From NCBI GenBank assembly GCA_014529385.2, contig CM043962.1, positions 41,724,598 to 41,788,597 of the forward strand: a stretch of 64,000 nt of DNA, written 5' to 3'. Under the pieces are notes generated by a model. The model made no database searches, was not told the DNA's origin, and saw only the letters and a list, made by a program, of their open reading frames with translations. This document shows positions 11,514-25,007 of the stretch, in pieces. Both the position numbers and the translations under genes were made by a program. This stretch comes from Adiantum capillus-veneris. Taxonomy: Eukaryota; Streptophyta; Polypodiopsida; Polypodiales; Pteridaceae. Numbering within the stretch: the stretch's first letter is position 1; the number at the start of each line of letters is the position of its first letter.

Positions 11514-11628
11514 AGGTATGGTGTGTGTGTGTATGGCCTGCTGCCTACGCGAGCGCCCGGGTAGGTGTGTGTGTGGTATGCGGACTGCGCACACAGCGCT
11601 GAAGGGAGAGAGGGGAGAGGGGGGGGGT

Positions 11629-11730
<102 letters not shown>

Positions 11731-11768
11731 TGAGAGAGAGGGTGGTCCTATGTGACGCTGTCCGTGAG

Positions 11769-11816
<48 letters not shown>

Positions 11817-11909
11817 TTCCTTTGCATGGCCTAAGCGCCCGGGTGAGAGAGAGAGCGGGTATGCGCTGAGCTGAGAGAGAGAGAGATTGTGAGGGAGAGG
11901 GAGGGGTCA

Positions 11910-11916
11910 GGCTTTG

Positions 11917-11977
<61 letters not shown>

Positions 11978-12125
11978 TGAGGAGAGAGGGAGGGGTGAGG
12001 TGTGGAGTGGGGTAGGGGAGATGTGAGGGTGAGAGAGAGGGGGGGGGGGGGGGGGGGGGGGTCATTGTCTTGCATGGGAGCTTGAGGACGAGGGGGGGGG
12101 TACAAGTCAATGGGTGGAGGCTTTG

Positions 12126-12188
<63 letters not shown>

Positions 12189-12244
12189 GGAGAGAGGGAG
12201 GGGTGAGGTGTGGAGTGGGGTAGGGGAGATGTCAGGGTGAGAGA

Positions 12245-12294
<50 letters not shown>

Positions 12295-12352
12295 CATTGT
12301 CTTGCATGGGATCTTGAGGACGAGGGGGGGGGGTACAAGTCAATGGGTGGAG
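11910..12352. repeat. Tandem duplication inside 3' LTR of B
   Basis: Units 11910-12118 and 12119-12352 each run from GGCTTTGGATGAGAGAG through a GA tract, a GAGGGAGGGGTGAGGTGTGG block, a G-run (23 and 46 bases) and TACAAGTCAATGGGTGGAG. The other LTR has a single unit (about 20279-20475). The units differ mostly in tract length. Confidence 0.88.
12247..12292. repeat. 46-base G homopolymer
   Basis: Uninterrupted G from 12247 to 12292 inside the B 3' LTR. True length is uncertain because runs like this are prone to sequencing and assembly error. It could form quadruplex or triplex structures with neighbouring GA tracts. Confidence 0.8.
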
Positions 12353-12665
12353 TGAGGGAATATATCTGTGGGCCAAGAGGGGGAGGGAATGAGGCCGAGC
12401 GGGTGGGGAGAGGGAGGAGGGGTCGGGGAAGGAATATTAGCGGGCCAAAGGGGGGGGTAATGAGAGTGGGGGGGGGGAGAAATGTGAGGGGGAATGTAAA
12501 GGGTGAGTGTAAGACTACGGAGAGCGGAGGGGGGGGGGATTTCCATATGGCTCACACCGAGGGAGAACAAGAGAGGGGTCGGGGGTGATATTTTCAAAGT
12601 TTCCGCCTGGCCGGGGAGGGTAATTTGGGAGAGAGAGATATTAGGGGAGGTTATGTAGGGAAAAT

Positions 12666-12727
<62 letters not shown>

Positions 12728-12866
12728 TGTGTGTGTGTGTTTTTATCCAATGCCCGTAGGGTGGGGGGAGAATAAGCTATGGTGGGGGGGGGTACTGAGA
12801 GTGGGGGGGGGGGGATTGAGTTTTTTTTTTCTTTTTTTTTCTTTGATTTCCGAAAGTCGGCTATCA

Positions 12867-12882
12867 TTAGCCCTCTCCCTTT
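12867..12882 (-). other. Polypurine tract of element B
   Basis: On the minus strand AAAGGGAGAGGGCTAA immediately precedes the TG of the 3' LTR (12866). Position and purine content fit the plus-strand primer. Confidence 0.75.
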
Positions 12883-12894
12883 GGCTAGAGGCAT

Positions 12895-14040
12895 TCATGC
12901 TTCTAGCCCTTCTTCTGCTTCTTCAGCTGTAGAGTTAGAGGGTTCTCCCTCTTCTGGAATGTCTAGCACGAATTCTGGGTCAAACCTAAGAAAATACCTT
13001 TTCAGTCTCCATCCATTGACCCTAGTCTTGTGAATTCTCCCATCTGCTTCTATCAGCTTATAGCTGCCATTGTCATAGTATTTCTTGATGATGAATGGCC
13101 CTTTCCATCTGGGTTGAAATTTCTTATCCTTCCTAGTGTCAAATATGTTGTCGTATCGCAGTACTAACATGCCTTTTTCCAGTCCTTTTTCTTTAAGCCC
13201 TTGATTGAAAGTGAGTCGACATCGCTCTAACTGTGCTGCATAGTGATTGATTGCTTCTTTCCTATCCCGTTGGAGTCTCTCCAGATCCAAGATGTGGTTT
13301 CGGAGGTTTACGATTGGACGGTGTGTCTGGCTAGCCAAGACTCGTAAGCTGGCTATTTGTACCTCAATGGGTAGAATTGCCTCCTTCCCATAAAGTAGAT
13401 GGAAAGGAGTGAAACCTAGTGATGTTCGGAACGTTGTTCTGTAGGCCCAAAGAGCTGCCATGAGATGTTTATCCCAGTCCCCTGTGTGGTTGTTCACCTG
13501 TTTTGTGATGATTTTGCAAATCATTCCATTTACCTTCTCTACCAGACCATTGCATTGTGGGTAGTATGGTGTGGAATGTCGACGTGTGATGCCTAACTTC
13601 TTCATCAGTTCTCCCACCAAATCACCTCTGAATCTTGGTCCTCTATCTGATATTATCTCAAGAGGAGTGCCAAAACGGCAAACGATATGCTCAAAAATGA
13701 ACTTTGCCACCTCTTGGGCTGTAATGCGGGTGGTGGCCGTTGCTTCTGCCCATCGCGTCATGTAGTCTACACCCACTATGATATACAGTTTACCTGATTG
13801 GGCCCTTGGTAAAGGACCGATTGCATCTATTCCCCATTTCTCAAAAGGACCATATGAAATGATAGGGGTTTGTGGCTCATAGGTTAACGTGCGATCACTA
13901 GCCACTTGACAAGCCTTACATGTTTTACACCAATGGTGTACATCTCTGTTCAAACTAGGCCAAAAGTATCCTGCCTGTAGAATCTTCCTACTGGTGATAT
14001 CTAGAGAAAAATGACCGCTGCAGACGCCGTCATGGCAACT
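12895..14040 (-). pseudogene. Element B integrase
   Basis: An open frame to 12895 encodes most of a gypsy integrase. The HHCC zinc domain starts upstream at about 14040 ('HDGVCSGHFS...CKTCKACQ'). The catalytic core has all three acidic residues: Asp in 'KWGIDAIGPLP', Asp in 'IISDRGPRF' and Glu in 'QCNGLVEKVNG'. The C-terminal part has 'QPRWKGPFIIKKYYDNGSYK', the usual integrase tail, and no chromodomain. It would insert B cDNA into the genome. A shift at about 14040 separates it from the RNase H frame. Apart from that break it looks well preserved, better than A or F. Confidence 0.88.
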
Positions 14041-15405
14041 TCAAATTGCCTCTGTGATTTCACTGGAGGTTGGCACCCGCCTGAGAATTTGATCTTTGCC
14101 CTTACAATGCAAGTGGTCATCTATAAGGCGGTACCTACTAGCCTTCCTTACCAGCCATTGTTTTTGGCCTTTGGTGTGTCCTGCTGGACATTCTCCTGTA
14201 TCTAGAAAACTAATGATATCATGCATAGCATCACTACCTTGGAAGAGGGGTAGCTTTAATTTGATTGCTCCTACGGGAACGTCTTGTATTCTTTCTTTAG
14301 CTAGTGCATGTGCCTCTTGATTTTTTGCTCTGGGGACATGGAAGAGCTTCACTGCTTCAAACTTCTTCAGAAGGTCCTTAACTTGGCGAAGTTGACCAAG
14401 TAAAACCTGATTTTTGCACTCCCAGGTGCCATTTATGTGCCTTATCAAAATCAAAGCGTCGCCGAACACATTCAGGCGCTGAATTCTTTGTGAAATACAT
14501 TGTTCCAACCCAAGGATTAGGGATGCGTATTCTGCTTCATTGTTGGAGTGGGAGTGTAATAACTGCCCCATGGAGAATACTCTTTCTTGTTGTTCATTGA
14601 AAATGAACATGCCTGCTGCAGATTGATCCATTGTTCTCTTGTATGCTCCGTCAAACAAAAGAGAGTGAGCTCTCTCTAGCTTAGGACTCTCTATCGCTGG
14701 TGTTCCTTCCTTTGCTTCCGTGTTGACCTTCAGCTTCTTCTCATAATGGCGATGAGTGAGAATTCCCGCTAAACTAGCCCTGGTGGAGTTTTCTACTTGC
14801 ATGGTGTAGTCAAACTCATGTAGTCTAATTAACCATTTTGAGATCCTAGATGAGACATCCATGTGTCGCATTACATACCGGAAAACCTCTTCCATTGTCA
14901 AGATTACAAATGGTCTAGGCAAGAGATAGGAGCAAAACTTTGTGGTAGCAAACATTAGTGCCAAAACCATGTGTTCTACTTCGGTAAATCCTTTTTCTAA
15001 TGAGGTCATGACTTGACTAGAGAAGTAAATAGGGCGTATGAAAGAAGTTTTGGGATCCTTTTGCATTAGCACTACTCCTAGTGTATCATTTCCCACACTA
15101 GGGTTCACATAAAATGGCTCGCCCCACTTAGGAGGTGAAATAGTGGGAAGCTTAGCTAGGATTTGCTTCACCTCAGTAAACTGCTGCTCGTTCTCTTCAC
15201 TCCATGAGAAGACATCCCTCTGGGTGAGTTTTTGTAGGGGAAGGACCACTTGAGATAGCATGTGAATGAACCTGCTTAAGTATCTTACCTTCTGAAGGAA
15301 AGAAACCAGCTGCTTGGCGGTGGTGGGTGATGATAAAGATACCAGAGCCCGAATCTTGCTAGGGTCAGCATCGGTGGACTCGTCTTCTGAAGCCTCCAAG
15401 ATCAT
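14041..15405 (-). pseudogene. Element B RT thumb/connection, RNase H and second (archaeal-type) RNase H
   Basis: The 454-codon frame begins in the RT thumb ('SPTTAKQLVSFLQKVRYLSRFI'), then gives the usual gypsy RNase H ('FYVNPSVGNDTLGVVLMQKD', 'PIYFSSQVM', 'TEVEHMVLALMFA'). After 'ISKWLIRLHEFDY' comes a second RNase H domain: 'LLFDGAYKRTMDQSAAGMFI', 'HSNNEAEYASLILGLE', 'NVFGDALILIRHI' and 'AKNQEAHALAKE'. Dual RNase H is characteristic of the Tat lineage. In the second domain the last catalytic Asp (usually NxxADxLA) is His. The fingers/palm part of RT with the YxDD motif is absent: the frame starts only a few codons after the protease frame ends at 15412. Confidence 0.88.
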
Positions 15406-15411
15406 GTTGCG

Positions 15412-16217
15412 CTACTTTCCAGTCCTCATGTCGTAGAATATGGACTTCCCTTTAGCATCCTTCATCTGGATCATCCCGGTGCTCCAGTCTTGTTTAGCTT
15501 CCATAGCCATAAGCCAAGGCCTTCCAAGAATGATGGGGTAGCCCTCCCCTTTGTGTGGCATGACGAAGATGTATCCTCCACTTCTGTATTGAATGCTTTT
15601 ACTTTGACCGCATTTACAATGCCTATGCATTTTACTCTTACATTGTTTGCCATCTTGGCTCGGCAGGGTGCCGGCCTACTTACCTCTAGACCTAGATGGT
15701 GCATCATCTTTTCACTCATGACGCATATTTGCGCGCCACCATCTATGTAGACGTTTGAAATCCGTTGCCCTTTGATGTGAGCATCCATGGTTGGTAGGAT
15801 GTCGTCGAGATCCCTCCCAGAGATAGCCCCAGCTATCCGTGGTCTTGATTTCTTGGTACTTACCATTTTTGTCCATTGCCTCCTCATTCTGGGTGCAAGG
15901 TGGAGTAATTGGGGCCAAGTTATCTTCGGGCTCTGCATTAACACATCCTGAACTAAGTCATGAGGTTGTGCATACTCACCTAGTGAGAAGTCCACGATGT
16001 CTATCTTCCGTCGCGGTTTAGCTGCTTGCTTGCTAGACTCGGCCTTCCCTTTCATCTTCTCTTCTTTTTGAGATACCTCCTCGTGCCTCGCACACTTCAC
16101 TCCCATAGCATCCACTTCTTCTACCTTCGCTTTTCCTTTGTGCTTCTCTCGAGCTGATTTTTCTACCTTCGCCTTCCCTTTAGCCTCCAAGCTAATAACA
16201 CTCACCGCTTGGTTCAC
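15412..16217 (-). pseudogene. Element B aspartic protease (frameshifted)
   Basis: Frame 16217-15471 contains a basic linker and the retropepsin N-terminal half 'VYIDGGAQICVMSEKMMHHLG', where the active site is DGGA rather than DTGA or DSGA. A shift near 15600 moves the second half into the overlapping frame 15630-15412 with the signature 'PIILGRPWLMAMEA'. Retropepsins cut the gag-pol polyprotein. Ala/Gly replacement of the residue after Asp and the frameshift argue that this copy is inactive. The frame ends seven bases before the RNase H frame, leaving no room for an RT core. Confidence 0.8.
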
Positions 16218-17182
16218 AGCAAGTGGTGGGGGTAGTGGCGGAATGAGAGGTTGGGGTGGTATTTGCTGTTGTACAGGTGGTCTAAGGATTTGGACCGGTG
16301 GGATTGGTCCTGGCTGCCTAGGTGGTGGTGGTCTTGTTCTTGGCGGAGAGATCTAATTCGGTCTCCCCCCTCTATTGAAATTCTGCCTCCTCGGGTGTGG
16401 GCAGTAATACATTCCATGGCCATCTTCCCCGCAGCTGTAACAGTGGTACTCTGGGTTCTGCCTTCGTTGTCCCCTTCCTTGTTCTGGGTTTCTGCCAGAT
16501 GCATGCCCTTGCTGCACCAGATGCACAGATAAACTCTCTAGTTGGGTGGTGATGCGACTCAGCAGGTCTTGTTGTTCTTCTGATGCCTCCTATGGTTGGA
16601 CTCTATGATTGGCTGTTGCAGCCACTGGGGTCGGTCGGGCCGAGCTTGTTTCCTTTGACTCGTTTACTCTTGCTTGCATGTGCAGCTTCTTGTCTTTAAG
16701 GCGGGCTACTTCAACTGCCAACACATATGTTGCAGGAAACCTTCCCTTCACCTTCTCTCTAAGCGGCGACCATAGACCACAGCAATGAAACGGTCCTTCT
16801 TTAGGAAATTAGGCGCTCCTTCGCCTTCCTCCAGTGTGGCAACCCATCTCTCTCATAAACTTTGACTCGTAGGTGGAAAACTCCAGCAGGCCTCCCTGCT
16901 TTAATTCTGCCATTAGCTGCCATAGCTTCTCCGAGGTTGTGCCTCCACCAAACCTCTTTACAAAAGCAGCCCTTAACACATCCCATGCATTCTTGGTAGC
17001 CTGGGCAATGCATTATACCAGGACTTGGCCTCTACTTTCATCAGTAGAGGAAAATTTCTAAGTCGTGAAACGTCGTCATCTTTGTTGGAGACGACACAAG
17101 CAATGTCGAAATCATCCAAAAAGTCGGTGGTGAGATCCTCTCCCTTCTTTCCACTGAACATGGGGAAAGAAACACTTGCCAT
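16214..17182 (-). pseudogene. Element B gag with CCHC zinc knuckle
   Basis: Minus-strand frames here give a gag pattern. At 17182-16973 the N-terminal part reads 'FPMFSGKKGEDLTTDFLDDF' and 'KVEAKSWYNALPR', like the retrotransposon gag domain. Around 16440-16390, in a shifted frame, is one zinc knuckle 'CYSCGEDGHGMYYCP' (CX2CX4HX4C). A proline/glycine-rich stretch lies between. Gag builds the particle and the knuckle binds RNA. At least two frameshifts are needed to join the parts. Confidence 0.72.
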
Positions 17183-17512
17183 GGTGGTGACTCAAGAAAT
17201 TACAAACCTTTTTTTCTTTTTCCTTTTTTTTTTACATCAACAGTAGCGGCTTTTTACAGGGGTGGATGGATAGGTTAAAACAGGATAAAAATAGAGACAT
17301 TAAAGGAATGATGGTAATCTAATATGGGGAGAATGATAGGGTTCGGGGAATTGAGGATTTCTCCTAGTACCGCCGCACCGAATAGGTAAACGATCTTCTG
17401 TTGGTAGAAGACTTTTCTATCTACATAGATATTCACATGCATATGCTGCAGGAATCTGAACGGGAATGTCGTCGACCCGTTTTCCATCATGCACAGAGGG
17501 TGGAATACTTAC
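17183..17512 (-). other. Spacer between upstream ORF and gag of element B
   Basis: About 330 bp with a poly-T tract on the plus strand near 17205-17234 and no coding signal. Tat-lineage elements commonly have a gap here between the extra 5' ORF and gag. Confidence 0.5.
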
Positions 17513-18472
17513 TTATACACTTACCGTGCCAGTGTTGATGAGTCGGCACATCCACAAGAGGTCGTCGCCTTTCATGGGCTCCACCTTTCCTTCATTGCTC
17601 AGCACGTACGAGGTGATGCCGACGCGTCTGACCACTCCCAGCCTTTTGGCTAATAGCAATTGTAGGTAATTTCTGTAATCGGCGTGTTGCATGAATTCTA
17701 CTCCATTCAGTTGCAGCTCGTCTCCAGCCCACTGGGTTTCTCCCGTGGTAGAGAGCTTCTTCAGGATAAGTTGTACAGGGAGAGGAGGAAGGTCCTCCAC
17801 TCGCTTCCCAAAACAGCGAGAGCAGTAGCCGAACCACTCTTCTCTAGGACATGGGAATCTTCTTACCACTTCTTCTTCTGGATTGTCGAAGTGGATTGGT
17901 AGCACTCGCATGCGTCGTGCAAATCGGTAGGCGACCTTCCGCCGCTTAGCTTCGGATGACTTCTTCTTTGACAAAGTGGGTACAACCCGGCTTTCTGAGC
18001 TTGTAGCACTTGCTTGGCCAGATGCTTCTTCCTTCGGGGTCATGTGTTTCCAGATTGGCCTATCTTCTCCTTGCCTTTGGCTCGAGCAGCCCCTTTGGGC
18101 CACTTTGGAGTTATATCTTTGACTGCAATTTCTTTAGGGAAAAGAGGTCTCACCGTTTGCTTCCCTTCCTTGACGTGAATGATTTCTTCGCGATGAATGT
18201 CAATGTAGATGCCTTCAGCCCTTTCGCTGCCTTTGTTGCTGGCACTCATTGACAGTGTGCCTTGGTTGACAATAGTGATGGCACTTCACCAATCTCCCAC
18301 CTGATGTTTTCGTTTTATAGTTAGAACGAGTGACACGAGATGGAGAATTTACTTCTTGAATGCTGATGACACTGCAGCCTGGCAGTAGCACCTCAATGAA
18401 GGCGGCTAGTGCCTCCTTCGTCTCCTCTTCTTCCGTCCTCCAGTTAGAAAACTCCTTCAGCCACTCGTCCAT
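17513..18472 (-). pseudogene. Element B extra ORF upstream of gag (ORF1-like)
   Basis: Three overlapping minus-strand frames (18472-18215, 18249-18040, 18103-17513) lie between the primer site and gag. The first starts 56 bases or so inside the element with an ATG ('MDEWLKEFSNWRTEEEE'). The last and longest (196 codons) has 'PREEWFGYCSRCFGKRVEDLP' and 'LILKKLSTTGETQWAG'. Ogre-type elements carry such an ORF1 of unknown function in this place. I recognise no enzymatic domain. Frameshifts break it. Confidence 0.6.
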
Positions 18473-18529
18473 GATTGGTAGTGGGCGTCACTTTTAGCAT
18501 TGTAAATTGAAGGGTCTTAGAAAATCCCT

Positions 18530-18548
18530 CCTCAATGGGGGCACCAAA
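18530..18548 (-). other. Putative primer binding site of element B
   Basis: On the minus strand TTTGGTGCCCCCATTGAGG follows the end (CA) of the 5' LTR. Position and the TGG start fit a tRNA primer site; the tRNA is not identified. Confidence 0.6.
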
Positions 18549-21022
<2,474 letters not shown>

Positions 21023-21026
21023 CCAC
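21023..21026. repeat. Probable target site duplication of element B (CCAC), right copy
   Basis: Matches 10129-10132; the gag frame of element A resumes directly after it. Confidence 0.75.
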
Positions 21027-22720
21027 CTCATCACGTAGAGAATCGGGTGACACTAAGGCCAGTCCAGGGCTACATGAGTCACTATTTCCAACAGACTGGT
21101 TTAAAGGACTCGGAACAGGACCAACTCCCAAAAGACCTGGAGTTGAACCAAATAGACGTGTCAGACCAGGTGATTTTCAAAAATGGGTCAGAAAATATAG
21201 TGGATCAGGGTATCCATATGACCACTTAGCAAGCTTTATAAGAGCAGAGCGTATATTTAATTTCCATACTCAATTCAAGGGGTTTGGAATGACATTAGAA
21301 GGAAAATCTTTGACATGGTTCCAAAACATTCCACCAAGGTCAATCATGGACTTGAAGACATTAGCTCAAGGATTTGTAGCTGCTTGTTCCAAAACGGGGA
21401 TTAAACATAATATGGTAGCTCAAATCTACAGCTTTAAACAGAAACATGGTGAGTTTGTTAGGGATTGTGCAACTCGAATGAAATAATACATTGCCAGATG
21501 CCCAGAGATGGAGATACCTGCAAAAGAACGACTTGTATCTTTGTTTCTAAAGGGACTGCTAAACAAAGAACTTCATGCTATACTCTATAGTAAAAAGCAT
21601 ACAACCCTAGAAGCGTGTGTGTCCGATGCTAATTGACCTAGGAGACAATTGCGAGATCTTCAATGAAGAAGATGTCCCTAAGGATAACCAAAGTGAGAAG
21701 ACATCATCCATTAAACCAGCACAAGTGGGAATGGCTACTGCGGCACCACTCTCATCCATAGAAGATATGCTAAAAAGGATGAACAACATGATGAAAAATA
21801 TGCAAAAAGCACCTATAAGAGGACCCGGACAAGGGATACCTCCACAGGGACAACCAATTAGGCCACAAAAATGGTGTGCAATCGAGGGTAAATGGACCAA
21901 CCATGAGACCCATGAGTGCTACTTCATACCAAAGTATGATAGGAATGTTTAGTACGTGCCCATGAGGCCCCAAGGAAAACCCAGATATCAGCCTAATATG
22001 GCCCAAGCTCAAAGACCACCAATGGGTATGGAAGGACCTCAACTTGTGTTGGGACAACAACCTCTGTATTCAGGACATAATGCAGTGCCTGTAAAGTACA
22101 TGCACTTGGAAGGAGTCATAGATGAACAAGCATTAGTGCCTGTTACACCCTATGTAGAGCCTACTCCATCTACAGTAATGGTAAAAGGAGATTGGTATAG
22201 TCCACATCCACCACCAATGGAAGAAACCATGACTTATGCTCCACCAGAACTCGCACCAATGTATTATGTAGCTAATCAAGGTGTCAGACCTCCCATGGGA
22301 AGACCCATGATGAAGCCTAGAACAGGAAACTGTCATAACTGTGGTGCTGATGACCATTGGAAGAACGATTGTCCAGAGCCTGACAAAAACCTCAAACCAA
22401 TTGAAGCCTATTGCATACAATGTTGCAAAAAGGGAGGACACTTTCTGGAAGATTGTCCTAAGAATCCTTTGAACAAGGAAAAAATTGTCGTAAACGTAGT
22501 CCAAGTGATGCCTAGTAGCTCATCAGAGAGTGAACCAATTGTTCCAATCAAGGTAATCACTAGAGCCCAGGCAAAGAAAAAGAAACACGACTCCTCTAAT
22601 GACTTGGAGAACACGAAATTTTCTACTCAAAGAATCAAAAGGAGCAGAAGCAAAAGATATGAGATGAGAAAACAAAAACAACAGGTTGAAAACGAAGAGA
22701 AAGCAAAAATGCCAGCCTAG
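21027..22720 (+). pseudogene. Element A gag core and zinc knuckles
   Basis: After element B the frame continues with the retrotransposon gag domain: 'FIRAERIFNFHTQFKGFGMT', 'GKSLTWFQNIPP', 'FKQKHGEFVRDCATRMK', 'LFLKGLLNKELH'. A TAA at 21484-21486 and a shift near 21630 interrupt it. At 21953-22720 follow two knuckles, 'CHNCGADDHWKNDCP' (22331-22374, CX2CX4HX4C) and 'CIQCCKKGGHFLEDCP' (22411-22458, CX2CX5HX4C), then a basic tail. A degraded Cys/His cluster, 'WCAIEGKWTNHETHEC', precedes them at about 21872-21920. Gag packages element RNA. The same order is seen in element F. Confidence 0.82.
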
Positions 22721-23539
22721 GACAAGTTGAAAGAAACTGGCACTGAATTCAAGGAAACAACTATGAAATCTGGAGGATCCACTCTGGTTGATAAAATTTT
22801 TGAGCCTATTAATGCTGCCTTGGAAGCCTACCAAGCAGGATTTAAAGCAGGCCAAAACATGGAAAACAAATGAAAAAACTATCCATCTCCAGACATGGAG
22901 GCAGCAAAGCTAGAGGCTTATCAAAATTTGGTAAGAATCACGCAAGAAATGCTGGATAAACAAGAACCCAAGCTTGAAAGTATTGCAAAACCTGAAGAGC
23001 TTGTGGTAGAGTAAACGAAAGCAAAATCTGATGTGGTGGCAGAACCCCACCTTGAAACAAATGAACCAGAGCTCATAGTGCCGGACAGCGAAGATTCCTT
23101 AGACAGAATCCCATTCGTAGAGGAAGACTGGCCATGACACTTATAGGAAAAGGTGAGAGAGATCAACGATGGGAGCCTAACTTTAAAGCCAGCTCCTATA
23201 GAGGAAGTCTGGTTGGATAAACTACCATCTGATATGAACATGGATTTACAATCCTTGTACGGGGATTGCGGATCGGAAACAGGAATATCTAAACCATTGA
23301 CATTAAAAACATTACCTTCTTACTTGGGAGATAACGAAGATGAATCCATCGTTTGCAAGACCACTCAAGTAAAAAGAGCTAAACAAACCTTAGAAGTAGA
23401 CAACATTCATTCAATCATGTCTACACCCATCCAATGCCCTCTTACTTTGAGAGAACTATTGAAATTTAGACCATACTTGTGGGACGATTTACAGAAAACC
23501 CTAGAGAAAGTGGGGATAACGGGGTGAATCTTTAAGAAT
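22721..23539 (+). pseudogene. Element A gag-protease linker
   Basis: One frame runs through several stops. It contains 'IFEPINAALEAYQAGFKAGQ', an acidic stretch 'EPELIVPDSEDSLDRIPFVE' and, at 23420-23520, 'CPLTLRELLKFRPYLWDDL', which corresponds in place to 'MPLNVAKLMDFMSSEV' of element F before its protease. No domain is recognised; the region is a hydrophilic spacer ahead of the protease. Confidence 0.6.
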
Positions 23540-24139
23540 TTGGAAAATTTGAAAAATGAAATGGAAAACAAAGAGATTCGATCAGTTCCTATGAACAAGG
23601 TCGGAGAATATTATGAAGGGGAAGAAGGAAACACCACCCTCCCAGTGAAATATAATGACATTGAAACCATGGCAATATTGGATAGTGGAGCTGGCATAGC
23701 CATAGCCACTAAAACAGTATGGGAATCGTGGGGACAGCCAGCCATTAGAAAAACGTGAATGAAATTGCAGTTGGCTAACGGACACATTGAGAGACCACTA
23801 GGGCTACTTGAAAAAGTGATAGTCAATTCCTGTGGAATTGAATATCAACACACTTTTGCCATAGTAGACTTTGGGAAAAAACTCAACTATGAAATCATAT
23901 TGGGAAGACCTTTCATGCGACAGGTACAGCTTATCCAAGATTGGGGAAACAACTATCTGAACTTGAAGCAGGTGGGATCTATAACAAGAGTCAATCTAAA
24001 AGATCACACTTATAGATATGTCTTGAAAACACCCATCCAAGAGTTTGATTCAGTCTCTTCGGCTGAAACTAAATTCCCATCCTGGTTAAACAAAGACACT
24101 CCTATTTGGATGTGTGGAGCTTCAAAAATGGAAGCTTAA
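23540..24139 (+). pseudogene. Element A first aspartic protease (PR1)
   Basis: Retropepsin domain with active site 'ILDSGAGIAIATKTVWES' (Asp-Ser-Gly-Ala at 23681-23692) and the C-terminal signature 'EIILGRPFMRQVQLIQDW' (about 23893-23946). A TGA at 23756-23758 splits the frame. Between the two motifs is 'KLQLANGHIERPLG', the flap region. The domain is colinear with 'LDSGAGVSMVTKSCWES...MILGRPFM' in element F, so A and F belong together. It would have processed the gag-pol polyprotein. Confidence 0.85.
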
Positions 24140-25007
24140 GATGAGAGGAATGTATCCTAGAAAGGGACTGTACATATGAAGCCTACATACATGAACCCTT
24201 CCCAGAGCATTTATTTGAACCATTCGAGTGGACTCAAATTTTAGCGACAATGGGATGTATGTGTTAATACGTCTATGCCTACTCGATTTGGCAATGAGGA
24301 TGGCTATGACATAATTCCCATCAAAATGGTGTCAGTCCTCAACATTGAAAACAAAGATGAGAAACCCAAGGAATTGATGAAAGCTCAACAAGTCTTCTCT
24401 GACCTCTATTATGATGCAACTGATGAGTTAGATGAACACTCAGCTACTTCAGAAGATTCGGGGTCAGAAAAAGAGCATACGAGAGCTCAGTTACTCTTAA
24501 GGGAAGGGGAGAAAAAGTGTTTTGACTTTCCAAACCAGAAATCAAGAAGACAAAAATGGTATAGACAAAAGAGAGACACCAATATCTTGAAAACACGACC
24601 TCTGCCATCAGTCTCCAGTAAAATAACAATTCTTGATGCAGATAGATGCTAATGATTGTGTCAAGGACAAAATAACTGGTAATTATCCTTCAAACAAAAA
24701 TTCAGAAATGTCTCAGACATCGAGAAAAACAAGGAAGAGTACTCAAGAAAAATCATAGAATAAGAAACCACTCATGACCAGAGTCGAGCGGAAAAAAAAA
24801 TATCAAGAGTTGAAAAAGGCTCTAAAGGAGATATACACAACCAAAATGGAAACCACGGAAGAGGATGGTAAGGATGTAATTCATGTTCCATCCCATTACA
24901 AAAAAATTACTCTCCAAGATCAGAAAATCATAATAGAACAACTTGTTAGGGAACTATGAAAACAAGGCGAATCTTACGAAGGGCCTGAAAACACTAAAAG
25001 GGTAGAC
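24140..25007 (+). pseudogene. Element A protease-RT linker
   Basis: Hydrophilic coding remnant with several stops and shifts. Frame 24275-24652 is acidic ('SDLYYDATDELDEHSATSED') then basic ('KSRRQKWYRQKRD'). Frame 24774-24959 is Lys-rich. This corresponds to the long charged linker upstream of RT in element F. No domain recognised. Confidence 0.55.

Noticed and set aside
22133-22504. Minus-strand frames opposite the A gag and zinc-knuckle region (also 21607-21900, 22523-22855)
   Set aside because: Antisense shadows of a coding strand with clear gag motifs; no known domain.
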